A stretch of DNA of 64,000 bases from Streptomyces sp. NBC_01276 (lineage in GTDB: Bacteria; Actinomycetota; Actinomycetes; Streptomycetales; Streptomycetaceae). The notes below the pieces were generated by a model. That model worked only from the letters and a program-made list of their open reading frames with translations, did no database searches and was not told where the DNA came from. Shown here in pieces: positions 1 to 7,375 of this stretch. Each line of letters opens with the position of its first letter. The stretch's first letter is position 1. The position numbers and the translations under genes are program-made. The DNA lies in NCBI RefSeq assembly GCF_041435355.1, contig NZ_CP108442.1:7004501-7068500 (forward strand), read 5' to 3'.

Positions 1-487
1 CGGCCGGACGGTCCACGAACACCGTGGCCACGCCCGCGCGGATCTCGGGCTCCAGGTAGCGGTGGTCCTCCCCGGCCGGGATCACGATCAGCCCGTCCAC
101 GCGGCGGGCGCACAGCGCGAGCGCCAACTCCTTCTCGCGGTCCGGGTCCTCGGCGCTGGAGCCGTTGATGAGCAGGGCGCCGTGCGTCCGGGCCACCTCC
201 TCCACGGCCCGGTTGAGGGGACCGTAGAAGGGGTCGGCGAGGTCCTCCAGGACCAGGCCCACGGTCGCGGTGCGGCCCTTGCGCAGCACGCGCGCGCTGT
301 CGTTGCGGCGGAAGCCGAGGGCCTCGATGGCCTCCCGGACCCGCTGCTCCGTGTCGGGGGTGACCCCCGGCTCGCCGTTGACGACCCGTGAGACCGTCTT
401 CAGGCCCACGCCCGCCCGGGCCGCCACGTCCTTCATGGTCGGCCGGTTGCCGTAGCGGGGCTCGGACGGCTGGCGGGTCTGCGGCAC
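1..487 (-). CDS. LacI-family transcriptional regulator, N-terminal part
   Basis: Repressor-type DNA-binding protein; the gene runs off the left edge, so only about 162 N-terminal residues (roughly half) are visible. The LacI helix-turn-helix lies at about residues 17-45, starting TMKDVAARAGV and followed by the hinge motif VSRVVNGEPGV. The start of the periplasmic-binding-protein-like sensor domain follows (VGLVLEDLADPFYG, then VDGLIVIP). The start chosen is GTG at 485-487 because GGAGG (minus strand, plus 497-501) sits about 9 nt upstream; an internal ATG just before KDVAARAG is possible. Family members usually repress a neighbouring sugar-uptake or hydrolase operon, which would lie left of this window. 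The ligand cannot be told from this half. Confidence 0.93.
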   Translation of the reverse strand, partial: MPQTRQPSEPRYGNRPTMKDVAARAGVGLKTVSRVVNGEPGVTPDTEQRVREAIEALGFRRNDSARVLRKGRTATVGLVLEDLADPFYGPLNRAVEEVARTHGALLINGSSAEDPDREKELALALCARRVDGLIVIPAGEDHRYLEPEIRAGVATVFVDRPA

Positions 488-622
488 GGCGGGGAACCTC
501 CGGAAGTGACGGCGGCGGGGCTTCGATCCCGCAGCTGACCCTGAGGATAAGCACTCGGCCGGTGAGCGGGTTTCCGTGGCAGGGTGGTGCGGGCAAGCCT
601 CAGGGGGCTTCGGAGGCGAGCC

Positions 623-1675
623 ATGGGGAGAGGGGTAGACGTGATTGTCTGGATCAACGGCACGTTCGGTGCCGGGAAGACCAGCACGGCGCGCGAACTG
701 GCCGGGCTCCTGCCCGACGGCACCCTGTACGACCCGGAGGTCGTGGGCGACGCGCTGCGTCGGCTCCTGCCGCACAAACGCCTGGCCGAGGTCTGCGACT
801 ACCAGGACCTGCCGAGCTGGCGACGGCTCGTCGTGGACGCGGCCGCGGCGATGCTCGCGGAGCTGGGCGGGGTGCTGGTGGTGCCGATGACACTGCTGCG
901 CCAGGAGTACCGCGACGAGATCTTCGGTGGCCTGGCCGCGCGCCGGATACCGGTGCGACACGTGCTCCTGGCCCCGGCGGAAACGATCCTGCGGGAGCGC
1001 ATCGCGCGGCGTCAGGAGGCGGAGCCCGAACCGGCGGACCCCCGGGACAAGACCTGGGCGTACGACCACATCCCGGTGTACCGGCAGGCGCTGGGCTGGC
1101 TCACCGCCGACGCGCACGTCATCGACAACGGCCCGCTGACGGTACGGGAGACCGCCGAGCGGATCGCCGAGGCCGTCCGCAGCGACGCGGCGGGGATCTG
1201 CGACATCGTGCAGACCCCGGAGCCGACGCGGGAGACGGTGGCCGCGGGGGTGCTGCTCTTCGACGACCAGGACCGGGTGCTCCTGGTGGATCCGACGTAC
1301 AAGCCGGGCTGGGAGTTCCCCGGCGGCGTGGTCGAGGCGGGAGAGGCGCCGGCGTGCGGGGGCGTACGGGAGGTCGAGGAGGAGCTGGGCCTGACGCTGG
1401 ACCGGGTCCCGGGGCTGCTCGTGGTCGACTGGGAGCCGCCCCGCTCACCCGCCTACGGTGGCCTGCGGCTGCTGTTCGACGGCGGCCGGCTGACGGAGGC
1501 GGACACGGCGCGCCTGCGGCTGCCGGGACCGGAGCTGCGCGCTTGGCGGTTCGTCACCGAGACCGAGGCCGCCGGGCTGTTGCCTCCGCAGCGCTACGAG
1601 CGGCTGCGCTGGGCCCTGCGCGCCCGCGAGCGGGGCCACCCGCTGTACCTGGAAGCGGGCCGCCCGACACCGTGA
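623..1675 (+). CDS. P-loop kinase-like domain fused to Nudix hydrolase
   Basis: Two domains in about 350 residues. Residues 1-190 form a P-loop NTPase of the TmrB/small-molecule-kinase type with Walker A GTFGAGKT near residues 13-20. Residues about 205-345 form a Nudix hydrolase with a complete Nudix box (GGVVEAGE then REVEEELGL). Nudix enzymes split nucleoside diphosphate-X compounds; the kinase half should phosphorylate a small molecule or nucleoside. Substrates are not readable from sequence. Two starts are credible: ATG 623 (GGAGG 6 nt upstream, used here) and GTG 641 (AGGGG 5 nt upstream), the latter beginning directly at the first beta strand MIVWINGTF. It stands alone, convergent with the MFS gene. 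Confidence 0.88.
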   Translation: MGRGVDVIVWINGTFGAGKTSTARELAGLLPDGTLYDPEVVGDALRRLLPHKRLAEVCDYQDLPSWRRLVVDAAAAMLAELGGVLVVPMTLLRQEYRDEIFGGLAARRIPVRHVLLAPAETILRERIARRQEAEPEPADPRDKTWAYDHIPVYRQALGWLTADAHVIDNGPLTVRETAERIAEAVRSDAAGICDIVQTPEPTRETVAAGVLLFDDQDRVLLVDPTYKPGWEFPGGVVEAGEAPACGGVREVEEELGLTLDRVPGLLVVDWEPPRSPAYGGLRLLFDGGRLTEADTARLRLPGPELRAWRFVTETEAAGLLPPQRYERLRWALRARERGHPLYLEAGRPTP

Positions 1676-1707
1676 CACCGGGCCGCCCGGCCCGGTCGGC
1701 GGGGCGT

Positions 1708-1767
1708 GAACCGCGGCCCCGGCGACCGGCGCCGGCGCGGATGGAGGTCCGTGCGCGGCCGCGGTTC
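1708..1767. terminator. Inverted repeat between convergent genes, probable bidirectional terminator
   Basis: A perfect 11-bp inverted repeat (GAACCGCGGCC at 1708-1718, GGCCGCGGTTC at 1757-1767) flanks a GC-rich 38-nt loop that can fold further. It lies between the convergent stops at 1675 and 1776. There is no T-tract, as is usual in Streptomyces. Terminator function is inferred from position and stem. Confidence 0.5.
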
Positions 1768-1775
1768 GGTCCCGT

Positions 1776-3212
1776 TCACCCGGTCAGGCCCGCTCCGTCC
1801 GGCACGCCCGCGGCCCGTCGGCCGGCGAGGGAGCGGCCGTACGCGGCGAGGGCGAGGGCGGTCGTGATCAGGGCGGTGGCGACCGCGAAGGTGGTCCGCG
1901 TTCCGGTGGCGACGGCTTCCGGGCCCGCCGTCGAGACGTCCGCCGCCGACGAGGCGAGGGCGAACACGGCGCCCATGACCGAGGCTCCGGTGACGAGCCC
2001 GAGGTTGCGCGACAGGTTGAGCAGGCCGGAGACGACGCCCCGCCGGTCCGGGTGGACCTCCGCCATGACGGCGGTGTTGTTGGCCGTCTGGAACACCGCG
2101 TAGCCGAGGGTGACGACCGCGAGCGGGCCCACGTAGCCGGGTATGCCCAACCGGGCGGGCAGCAACGACAGGAGGCCGGCGCCGGCCGCCATGGTGATGA
2201 GCCCGGCGAACGTCGTCCGCCGCGCGCCGAACCGGTCCACGAGGCGGCCGGCCGGCACACCGGCCGTCGCGGCGACCAACGGCCCCGCCGACAGGACGAG
2301 TCCGACGAGCGCCGTGCCGAGCCCGAGCGTGCGCGAGAGGTAGAACGGGCCGACCACCAGCGTCGACATCATCACCGTGGAGACGAGCGCGCTCATGGCG
2401 AGGCTCGTGCTCAGCACCGGATCGCGGAACGCCGCCGGCCGGATCAGCGGCGAGGCCGCCCGCGCCTCGACGCGTACGAAGACCACGGCCCCGCAGCCGG
2501 CGCCCGCCAGCAGGAGGAGCGTGAGCGGGCCGAAGGAGCCGCCGCCCCGGGTCAGGGCGAGCGCGTACGCGCCCAGGGTCGCCGCCAGCAGCAGGGTGCC
2601 CAGCCGGTCGAAGCGGGCCCGCCCCGCCCGGGACTCGCGACGGTCGGCGGGCAGGTGCCGCCGCGCCAGGAGGAACGTGAGGACGCCGAGCGGCACGTTG
2701 ACGAGGAAGACCGCCCGCCAGCCGGGTCCGGCGAGCAGCACTCCGCCCAGCGACGGGCCCAGGGCGGTGCCGATCGCCGAGGTGGTGCCGAGCAGCCCCA
2801 TGGCCCGGCCGGTGGCCTCCTCGGGGACCGTCTCGCCGACGAAGGCCATGGTCAGGGCCATCATGACGGCCGCTCCCAGGCCCTGCGCCGCCCGGGCGGC
2901 GATCAGCAGCCACAGGCCGGGCGCGACCCCGCACAGGACCGAGGCCCCGGTGAACAGCAGGATGCCCGCCAGCAACAGCCGCCGCCGCCCGATGAGGTCA
3001 CCGAGCCGTCCGACGCTGACGATCAGGGTGGTGACGGCGAGCAGGTATGCGAGGACGATCCACTGCACCGCCTGGAAGGAGGCGTCGAACGCCTGCGCGA
3101 GGGCCGGTAGGGCGACGTTGGCGATGCCGGCGCCGAGCGAGGACAGCAGCATGGACAGGCCGAGGCCCGCGAGTGCCCACCGCGCCGCGTGCCGTGGCGG
3201 CTCCGGCTTCAT
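1776..3212 (-). CDS. MFS drug-exporter-like transporter (DHA2 type)
   Basis: Integral membrane protein of about 478 residues, the size of 14-helix DHA2/EmrB-QacA exporters. Motif A appears as GRLGDLIGRRR after the second helix, and the antiporter motif as GTALGPSLGG in helix 5. Hydrophobic segments run along the whole length. Family members export hydrophobic drugs or metabolites with proton exchange. Its ATG overlaps the TGA of the upstream methyltransferase gene (ATGA at 3209-3212), so the two are translationally coupled, and there is no separate Shine-Dalgarno. With a divergent XRE-cupin regulator the locus looks like a modification-plus-export resistance or self-protection unit; the substrate is unknown. 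Confidence 0.92.
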   Translation of the reverse strand: MKPEPPRHAARWALAGLGLSMLLSSLGAGIANVALPALAQAFDASFQAVQWIVLAYLLAVTTLIVSVGRLGDLIGRRRLLLAGILLFTGASVLCGVAPGLWLLIAARAAQGLGAAVMMALTMAFVGETVPEEATGRAMGLLGTTSAIGTALGPSLGGVLLAGPGWRAVFLVNVPLGVLTFLLARRHLPADRRESRAGRARFDRLGTLLLAATLGAYALALTRGGGSFGPLTLLLLAGAGCGAVVFVRVEARAASPLIRPAAFRDPVLSTSLAMSALVSTVMMSTLVVGPFYLSRTLGLGTALVGLVLSAGPLVAATAGVPAGRLVDRFGARRTTFAGLITMAAGAGLLSLLPARLGIPGYVGPLAVVTLGYAVFQTANNTAVMAEVHPDRRGVVSGLLNLSRNLGLVTGASVMGAVFALASSAADVSTAGPEAVATGTRTTFAVATALITTALALAAYGRSLAGRRAAGVPDGAGLTG

Positions 3213-4192
3213 CGGGCCGGACGCGTTCCGGCGAAGACCGTGGCGGCCGACAACAGGAAGACGTCGGGGCGCCGCCGGAGGCCCTCCGGCGCGGCCGGGT
3301 CGAGCAGGCGGTCGAGGGTCTCCATGTCCGGAGCGTCCAGGGAACCGTCCGACGCGTCCCGCAGCCGCGTCAGCTGGGAGTGCAGGAAGTACCGGCCCGG
3401 CTCGCCCAGGGGGGCGGGCAGGTCGAGCAGGGTGGTGAAGGCCCTCGTGCCGGTCAGCCCGGCGCGGCGGAGCATCGCCGGCCAGTCCTCGACCACGGGG
3501 ACGCTGCCGGGCAGACCGGCCCGCATGGCCTGGTACCGGTCCTCCTGCAGGGCGTCGAGCCGGGTCTGCAGCCCCGGCCTGCCGAAGCCGAGGTCGCGGG
3601 GGAGGAAGCGCATCGGCAGGCCGCCCTCGGCCACGGCGAGCATCCCGCCGGGGCGCAGCACGCGGACCAGGGCGTCCAGGGCGCCCTGTTGGTCGCCGAG
3701 GTGGTGCACGGCCTTGCTGCTCCAGACCAGGTCCGCCGTGCCGAGGGCGTCGTCGGCCAGGCCCTCGGGCAGCCGGGCGTGGCGGACGCTCACCCGGCCG
3801 GCGAGGCCGAGGCGCTCGGCGCGCGCCAGGGCGCGGTCGAGCAGCGCGGGCGTGCCGTCGACGGCCACGACCTCGGCGTCCGGGAAGGCCTCGGCGAACA
3901 CGCAGGTCATGACGCCGGGCCCGCTGCCGATGTCGAGGACGCGCCGGACCTGACGGTCGGGACCGACGAGTTCGCGCAGGCGGGCCGCGGTGCTGCGGTG
4001 GGCCGGGAGGTGCAGCTCGCCACCGGTCTCCAGGTGGGTGGCCAGGAGCTCCCAGTCGAGGTCGTCGGCGACGGTGTTGTGGGTGTGGCCGTGGGTGTGG
4101 CCCTGGGTGTGGGAGCCGCCGTGCCGGTGGGCGTGGCCCGGGGCGTGGCCGGGGTGGTCGTGGTGCTGTCCGGGATCCTTCGGTGCGTTCAT
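3209..4192 (-). CDS. Class I SAM-dependent methyltransferase with His-rich N-terminus
   Basis: About 327 residues. The SAM-binding motif I is VLDIGSGPG at residues 85-93, followed by an acidic VVAVDGTPALLDRA strand-helix and the later LRPGGMLAVAE typical of class I enzymes. Residues 10-38 carry 12 histidines in repeats such as GHTHGHTH, which is unusual for this family and could bind Zn, Ni or Cu; I infer this from composition only. The methyl acceptor is unknown. No Shine-Dalgarno is visible at the ATG; a CACCCT hexamer 7 nt upstream (plus 4200-4205) suggests a leaderless transcript. It is the first gene of a coupled pair with the MFS exporter. Confidence 0.88.
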   Translation of the reverse strand: MNAPKDPGQHHDHPGHAPGHAHRHGGSHTQGHTHGHTHNTVADDLDWELLATHLETGGELHLPAHRSTAARLRELVGPDRQVRRVLDIGSGPGVMTCVFAEAFPDAEVVAVDGTPALLDRALARAERLGLAGRVSVRHARLPEGLADDALGTADLVWSSKAVHHLGDQQGALDALVRVLRPGGMLAVAEGGLPMRFLPRDLGFGRPGLQTRLDALQEDRYQAMRAGLPGSVPVVEDWPAMLRRAGLTGTRAFTTLLDLPAPLGEPGRYFLHSQLTRLRDASDGSLDAPDMETLDRLLDPAAPEGLRRRPDVFLLSAATVFAGTRPAR

Positions 4193-4223
4193 GCCGAGGA
4201 GGGTGCGTCCGGCGGAACGGATC

Positions 4224-4241
4224 CGGCAACTCCTGTTGCCG
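4224..4241. promoter_or_regulatory. Perfect palindrome between divergent XRE-cupin and methyltransferase genes, candidate operator
   Basis: CGGCAAC (4224-4230), spacer TCCT, then GTTGCCG (4235-4241) is a perfect 7-bp inverted repeat. It sits in the 78-bp divergent space, about 30 bp from either start codon. The two-fold symmetry suits a dimeric XRE-type regulator such as the one encoded at 4271. Binding is inferred, not shown. Confidence 0.6.
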
Positions 4242-4270
4242 ATTCCGGGAAACCGGGGTGGAATGCCCGC

Positions 4271-4891
4271 ATGGACACACCGGCCCCGTACCAGACGGTC
4301 CTCGACGAGGTGGCTCCCCGGCTCAAGCGGCTGCGCGCCCAGCGCGGCCTCACCCTGGCGGCGCTCTCCGAGGCGACCGGCATCTCCAAGAGCACCCTGT
4401 CCCGCCTGGAGGCCGGGCAGCGCCGTCCGAGCCTGGAGCTGCTGCTCCCGCTCGCCGGCGCGTACCGGGTCCCCCTCGACGACCTCGTCGGGGCGCCCGA
4501 GGTGGGGGACCCCCGGGTCCGGCTGAAGCCCCACCCGCTGCCCAACGGCGGTACGTTCGTCCCCTTGACCCGGAGTCCGGGCCCCCTCCAGGCCTATAAA
4601 ATGATCATCACGGACCGGGGCCCCGAACCCGACCACCGCACGCACGAGGGCTACGAGTGGCTCTACGTGCTCAACGGCCGGCTGCGGCTCGTCCTCGCCG
4701 ACCACGACCTCGTCCTCGGGCCCGGCGAGGCCGCCGAGTTCGACACCCGCCTGCCCCACTGGTTCAGCAGCGCGGACGGGCGGCCCGTCGAGATCCTGAG
4801 CCTCTTCGGGAGGCAGGGCGAGCGCATGCACGTACGGGCCAAACCCCAGGCCCAGGCCCAGGCCCAGGCCCAAGACCAGGCCCAGGACTGA
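4271..4891 (+). CDS. XRE-family transcriptional regulator with cupin sensor domain
   Basis: About 206 residues. The HTH_XRE domain covers residues 16-72 (LRAQRGLTLAALSEATGISK, then STLSRLEAG). A cupin_2 barrel covers about 110-190, with DHRTHEGYEW and GPGEAAEFDTRLPHW supplying the usual His/Glu positions. Such proteins sense a small ligand or metal in the cupin and control a neighbouring operon, here the divergent methyltransferase-MFS pair. The C-terminus ends in a QA/QD dipeptide run coded by hexanucleotide repeats and probably unstructured. A short AT-rich codon patch near 4595 (TATAAAATGATC) is unusual in this DNA but in frame. The ATG at 4271 gives the canonical N-terminus; its Shine-Dalgarno is weak. 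Confidence 0.92.
   Translation: MDTPAPYQTVLDEVAPRLKRLRAQRGLTLAALSEATGISKSTLSRLEAGQRRPSLELLLPLAGAYRVPLDDLVGAPEVGDPRVRLKPHPLPNGGTFVPLTRSPGPLQAYKMIITDRGPEPDHRTHEGYEWLYVLNGRLRLVLADHDLVLGPGEAAEFDTRLPHWFSSADGRPVEILSLFGRQGERMHVRAKPQAQAQAQAQDQAQD
4847..4888 (+). repeat. Hexanucleotide tandem repeat coding (Gln-Ala/Asp)n
   Basis: Seven 6-nt units, five of them exactly CAGGCC and two variants (CAAGAC, CAGGAC), form the last codons of the XRE-cupin gene. Changes in unit number keep frame and only alter tail length. Confidence 0.85.
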
Positions 4892-4951
4892 CGCCGCGCC
4901 GGCAGTGTCCGGCCTGTCCGGCCCGCTCGGTCCGCCCCCCGGGGCGCCCGC

Positions 4952-5653
4952 TCAGTCCGCGTGCGCAGGGGCCTGCGCCGCCGCCCGGAGGGTGGGCGCC
5001 GTGTCCGTCACCCAGGGGTCGCCGTGGCCGAAGCAGGCCACCGCCGGGTCCAGGGCGGCGAGGCGCCGGAAGGAGGCGAGCGCCTCATCGGGGTCCACGT
5101 TGATCACGCCCAGCATCACCTGTCCCACCCCCGCGATGCTGTCGCCGGTGAACAGCACTCCGTGGCGCGGCAGATGGACGCCGATGCTGCCCGGGGTGTG
5201 GCCGGGGGCGTGGACCACGACCGCCCCGTCGCCGAACGGCAGCACCTCCCCGTCCCGGAGTTCCCGGTCGACCGGGGTCGGCGGGGCCTCGGGGACCGTG
5301 AGGCCGTTCACGTGGATCGGGACCTCCCAGTCCAGCACGACCGGCTCGGGAACCGGCCGGTCACCGCGGATGACCGGGGCGTCCAACCGGTGCGCCGCCA
5401 CCTCGGCGCCCCAGCGGGCGGCGAGTTCACCGGCCGCGCCGACGTGGTCGCGGTGGCAGTGCGTGAGGACGATCAGCCCCAGGCGTTCGGGCGCGAGACC
5501 GAGGGACCGTATCGCCCCCTCGATGGCGTCGGCGTGCCCGGCGTGCCCGGCGTCGATCAGCGTCAGGGCACCCTCGTCCTGCCAGAGGTAGGCCTGGCCG
5601 ATGGGGAAGCGCAGCATGTGGAGCCGGTTCGGGATGACTTCGACGAGTTCCAT
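4952..5653 (-). CDS. MBL-fold metallo-hydrolase
   Basis: About 233 residues with the metallo-beta-lactamase signature HCHRDH at residues 65-70. The further ligand motifs are PGHTPGSIG, TGDS and FGHGDPW. The enzyme should hold two Zn (or Fe) ions and hydrolyse an ester, thioester or similar bond in the cytosol; its substrate is not indicated, and glyoxalase II or lactonase activity are options. The ATG at 5653 has no Shine-Dalgarno, but TACGTT lies exactly 6 nt upstream (plus 5660-5665), suggesting a leaderless mRNA. It is convergent with the XRE-cupin gene and shows no operon partner. Confidence 0.9.
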   Translation of the reverse strand: MELVEVIPNRLHMLRFPIGQAYLWQDEGALTLIDAGHAGHADAIEGAIRSLGLAPERLGLIVLTHCHRDHVGAAGELAARWGAEVAAHRLDAPVIRGDRPVPEPVVLDWEVPIHVNGLTVPEAPPTPVDRELRDGEVLPFGDGAVVVHAPGHTPGSIGVHLPRHGVLFTGDSIAGVGQVMLGVINVDPDEALASFRRLAALDPAVACFGHGDPWVTDTAPTLRAAAQAPAHAD

Positions 5654-5750
5654 GCCGCGAACGTACACACCCGGCCCCGGCCCCCGCACGGGACTTCGCC
5701 GGGAGCGGAGTACGCGCAGAGCGCAGGGTCCACGGGAACCCGGGGCTGCA

Positions 5751-5800
5751 GGCGTCCGGGCATCGAGGCGTCCGGGCATCGAGGCGTCCGGGCGTCCGGG
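5751..5800. repeat. Intergenic 16-bp tandem repeat
   Basis: The unit GGCGTCCGGGCATCGA occurs at 5751-5766 and 5767-5782. A 10-bp partial copy (5783-5792) and another CGTCCGGG (5793-5800) follow. It lies between the MBL and M20 genes and has no coding role that I can see. Confidence 0.85.
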
Positions 5801-5806
5801 AGGGCC

Positions 5807-5834
5807 GCCCGGCCCGTGTGTCCACGGGCCGGGC
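5807..5834 (-). terminator. Hairpin downstream of the M20 peptidase gene
   Basis: A perfect 12-bp stem (GCCCGGCCCGTG at 5807-5818, CACGGGCCGGGC at 5823-5834) closes a 4-nt loop, 15 nt beyond the stop codon of the minus-strand peptidase gene. The strength and place suggest an intrinsic terminator without a U-tract. Confidence 0.65.
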
Positions 5835-5849
5835 CGGTGCCCGCGGGAA

Positions 5850-7214
5850 TCAGACGCGCTTGGACTCCGCGTAGTTGACGAGGAAGAGGGCCTCGGCCAC
5901 CGACAGGCGCTCCAGCTCCTCCGGGGAGACGCTCTCGTTCACGGCGTGGATCTGGGCCTCCGGCTCGCTCAGGCCGATCAGCAGCATCTCCGCCTCCGGG
6001 TACAGCGACGTCAGCGTGTTGCAGAGCGGGATCGACCCGCCCATGCCGCTGACCTGCATCTCCTGGCCGGGGTACGCGACCTGCATGGCCGCGGCCATCG
6101 ATGCGTACGCCGGGCTGGAGGTGTCCGCCCGGAACGGCTGCCCCTGACCCACGACTTCGAGCTCCAGCTTCGCCTGCCACGGGGTGTGCGCGATCAGGTG
6201 CGCCTCCAGCAGCTTGATGGCCTCGGCGGTGTCCACGCCCGGCGGCACGCGCAGGCTGATCAGCGCACCGGCGCTCGCGTGCACCGAGGGGGTGGCACCG
6301 ACCACCGACGGGCAGTCGATGCCGAGCACGGTGACGGCCGGACGGGCCCACAGCCGGTCCGCGATCGTGCCCTCGCCGATCAGGCCGACCCCGTCCAGCA
6401 CCTTCGCGTCGGCCCGGAAGTCCGCCTCCGGGTACTGGAGGCCCTCCCACACCGCGTCCGAGGCCAGTCCGTCGACGGTCGTCGAACCGTCCGCCGAGCG
6501 CAGCGAGTCCAGCAGGCGGATCAGCGCGGCCAGTGCGTCGGGGGCGACGCCGCCGAACATGCCCGAGTGCAGGTTGCCGCCCAGCGTGTCGATCTTCACC
6601 TTGACCAGCGTCATGCCGCGCAGGGTGGCCGTCACCGTGGGCAGGCCCAGGCGGAAGTTGCCCGCGTCGCCGATGACGATGGTGTCGGCGGCCAGCAGCT
6701 CCGGGTGCGCCTCGGCGTACTGCTGGAGGCCGCCGGTGCCCTGCTCCTCCGAGCCCTCGACGATCACCTTCACGCCGACCGGCACGCCGCCGTTCGCCTT
6801 CAGCGCACGCAGCGCCAGCAGGTGCATGATGAAGCCGCCCTTGCAGTCCGCCGCGCCGCGTCCGTACCAGCGGCCGTCGCGCTCGGTCAGTTCGAACGCG
6901 GGGGAGACCCAGGCGTCGTCGTCCAGCGGGGGCTGCACGTCGTAGTGGGCGTACAGCAGGACGGTCGGGGCGCCCTCGGGGCCGGGCAGGTAGCCGTACA
7001 CCGACTGGGTGCCGTCGGGGGTGTCGAGCAGGGCCACGTCCTGGAAGCCCTCGGCGCGCAGGGCGTCGGCCACCCAGTTCGCGGCGCCCTCGCTCTCGCT
7101 CTTGGGGAACTGGGCCCAGTCCGCGACCGACTGGAAGGCCACCAGCTCGGCGAGCTCCGCCTTGGCGCGGGGCATCAGCGAGGCGATGGTCTCGGCGATC
7201 GGATTCTGGGACAT
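5850..7214 (-). CDS. M20-family metallopeptidase (dipeptidase / CNDP-like)
   Basis: About 454 residues, usual for M20 dipeptidases. Expected metal ligands are visible: H90 in LLYAHYDVQP, D123 in GRGAADCKGG, the catalytic E156-E157 pair in VEGSEEQG, an aspartate in VIGDAGNF, and a C-terminal His in QIHAVNE. A dimerisation (lid) domain sits between the two catalytic halves, with the typical NLHSGMFGG motif. The reaction is hydrolysis of dipeptides or N-acyl amino acids in the cytosol. The ATG at 7214 has GAGGAG about 8 nt upstream. A 12-bp hairpin follows the gene. It starts back to back with the flavoprotein gene at 7376. Confidence 0.93.
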   Translation of the reverse strand: MSQNPIAETIASLMPRAKAELAELVAFQSVADWAQFPKSESEGAANWVADALRAEGFQDVALLDTPDGTQSVYGYLPGPEGAPTVLLYAHYDVQPPLDDDAWVSPAFELTERDGRWYGRGAADCKGGFIMHLLALRALKANGGVPVGVKVIVEGSEEQGTGGLQQYAEAHPELLAADTIVIGDAGNFRLGLPTVTATLRGMTLVKVKIDTLGGNLHSGMFGGVAPDALAALIRLLDSLRSADGSTTVDGLASDAVWEGLQYPEADFRADAKVLDGVGLIGEGTIADRLWARPAVTVLGIDCPSVVGATPSVHASAGALISLRVPPGVDTAEAIKLLEAHLIAHTPWQAKLELEVVGQGQPFRADTSSPAYASMAAAMQVAYPGQEMQVSGMGGSIPLCNTLTSLYPEAEMLLIGLSEPEAQIHAVNESVSPEELERLSVAEALFLVNYAESKRV

Positions 7215-7375
7215 GGGCACGCTCCTCGTGGGTGCGACGTTGGTGTAGGTGCCGGGGTGCGGCGAAAGTAAGGCGAAAGACAGTGCCGATCCTCGCACAG
7301 AGGGGCGGGAGGCACTCTCGCCGTAGGATTTCCACGGCATCGGAGCAACCGCGTGATCAGGAGCAGCAGCACATC

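Noticed and set aside
2052..3110. Long plus-strand open frame opposite the MFS gene
   Set aside because: Composition is Arg/Gly/Gln/Asp-rich without ribosome site; the minus-strand frame codes a clear transporter. GC-rich shadow.
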